From contig JAYZDB010000243.1 of NCBI GenBank assembly GCA_036338025.1, positions 1-5,879 of the forward strand: a DNA stretch of 5,879 nucleotides, in the 5' to 3' direction. The notes under the pieces were generated by a model. The model was not told the origin of the DNA and ran no database searches. It worked only from the letters and a program-made list of their open reading frames with translations. This stretch comes from JAYZDB01 sp036338025 (GTDB lineage Bacteria; Planctomycetota; UBA1135; UBA2386). The translations under genes and the position numbers were made by a program. Below are positions 5,488 through 5,879 of the stretch, in pieces. Within the stretch, counting starts at the first letter, position 1. Each line of letters opens with the position of its first letter.

Positions 5488-5879
5488 ATGTCCGAAAAGA
5501 AACGAGTCCTGGTAACTGGCGGCGCAGGCTTCGTCGGTTCACATCTCTGCGAACGATTCCTTGCCGATGGTCTCGAGGTCATCTGCATGGACAACCTGAT
5601 TACCGGTGACCTCAAGAACATTGAGCACCTGATGGGTAACTCCGAGTTCTGTTTTGAGCATCAGGACGTCACCAATTACATCCACGTCTCTGGCTCGCTT
5701 GACTTCATCTTGCACTTTGCGTCGCCTGCCAGTCCGATCGACTACCTCGAGTTGCCGATCCAGACCATGAAGGTGGGTAGCCTCGGTACTCACAAGGCAC
5801 TCGGATTGGCCCGCGAGAAAGGCGCGACCTTCCTCCTTGCCAGTACCAGCGAGGTCTATGGTGACCCCTTGGTCCACCC
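5488..5879 (+). CDS. NAD-dependent SDR epimerase/dehydratase, probably UDP-glucuronate decarboxylase-like (cut by window edge)
   Basis: The first 130 codons of an extended short-chain dehydrogenase/reductase acting on nucleotide sugars. The NAD-binding Rossmann motif TGGAGFVGSH is at 10-19, with the ribose-binding acidic residue D35 in VICMDN. HFASPASPIDY (76-86) and LLASTSEVYGDPLVHP (116-131) closely resemble UDP-glucuronate decarboxylase (UDP-xylose synthase), which converts UDP-glucuronate to UDP-xylose for glycan synthesis; T120 and S121 lie where the family has its active-site Ser/Thr. The catalytic Tyr-x-x-x-Lys lies beyond the window, so the exact reaction is not proved and another NDP-sugar epimerase or dehydratase is possible. 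ATG 5488 puts the Rossmann strand at the usual distance from the N-terminus; the binding site upstream is weak, which fits translation coupled to the gene 7 bases before it. Confidence 0.88.
   Translation, partial: MSEKKRVLVTGGAGFVGSHLCERFLADGLEVICMDNLITGDLKNIEHLMGNSEFCFEHQDVTNYIHVSGSLDFILHFASPASPIDYLELPIQTMKVGSLGTHKALGLAREKGATFLLASTSEVYGDPLVH

Overview
The window reads as ordinary bacterial chromosome with a G+C-rich base composition. Coding is dense, most third codon positions are G or C, and GTG starts occur alongside ATG. Two exported proteins with Ala-x-Ala-type signal peptides flank four conserved metabolic genes. A secreted HEAT-like protein and a secreted unknown protein beside a UDP-sugar enzyme would fit a Gram-negative, possibly Planctomycetota-like, bacterium. 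That placement is an impression, because nothing here fixes the phylum. I see no mobile element, CRISPR array, tRNA or rRNA.

Layout. Positions 1-431 (minus) hold the N-terminal 143 codons of an exported, helix-rich, possibly HEAT-repeat protein that runs off the left edge. A 288-base divergent intergenic region (432-719) carries several small dyads and separates it from a plus-strand run that continues to the right edge. That run starts with moaC (720-1229, GTG start), which overlaps asd (1226-2224) by the four bases ATGA. After a 99-base gap come accB (2324-2905) and, 3 bases later, accC (2909-4258, GTG start). A 139-base gap with three inverted repeats then precedes a gene for an unrecognised exported protein (4398-5480). 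Seven bases after it begins an NAD-dependent SDR enzyme resembling UDP-glucuronate decarboxylase (5488 to the right edge, incomplete).

How the genes work together. AccB (biotin carrier) and AccC (biotin carboxylase) form the first half of acetyl-CoA carboxylase, which supplies malonyl-CoA for fatty acid synthesis; the carboxyltransferase genes are not here. Asd makes aspartate semialdehyde for lysine/diaminopimelate, threonine and methionine. MoaC makes cyclic pyranopterin monophosphate for molybdenum cofactor. MoaC and Asd share no pathway, so their coupling looks like co-expression of housekeeping genes. The last pair suggests envelope or surface-polysaccharide work, by context only.

No clearly new biological system is evident. 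The points most worth a second look are the lysine-rich N-terminal extension on AccB, the unrecognised secreted protein next to the sugar-nucleotide enzyme, the moaC-asd overlap, and the inverted repeats in the 432-719 and 4259-4397 gaps.
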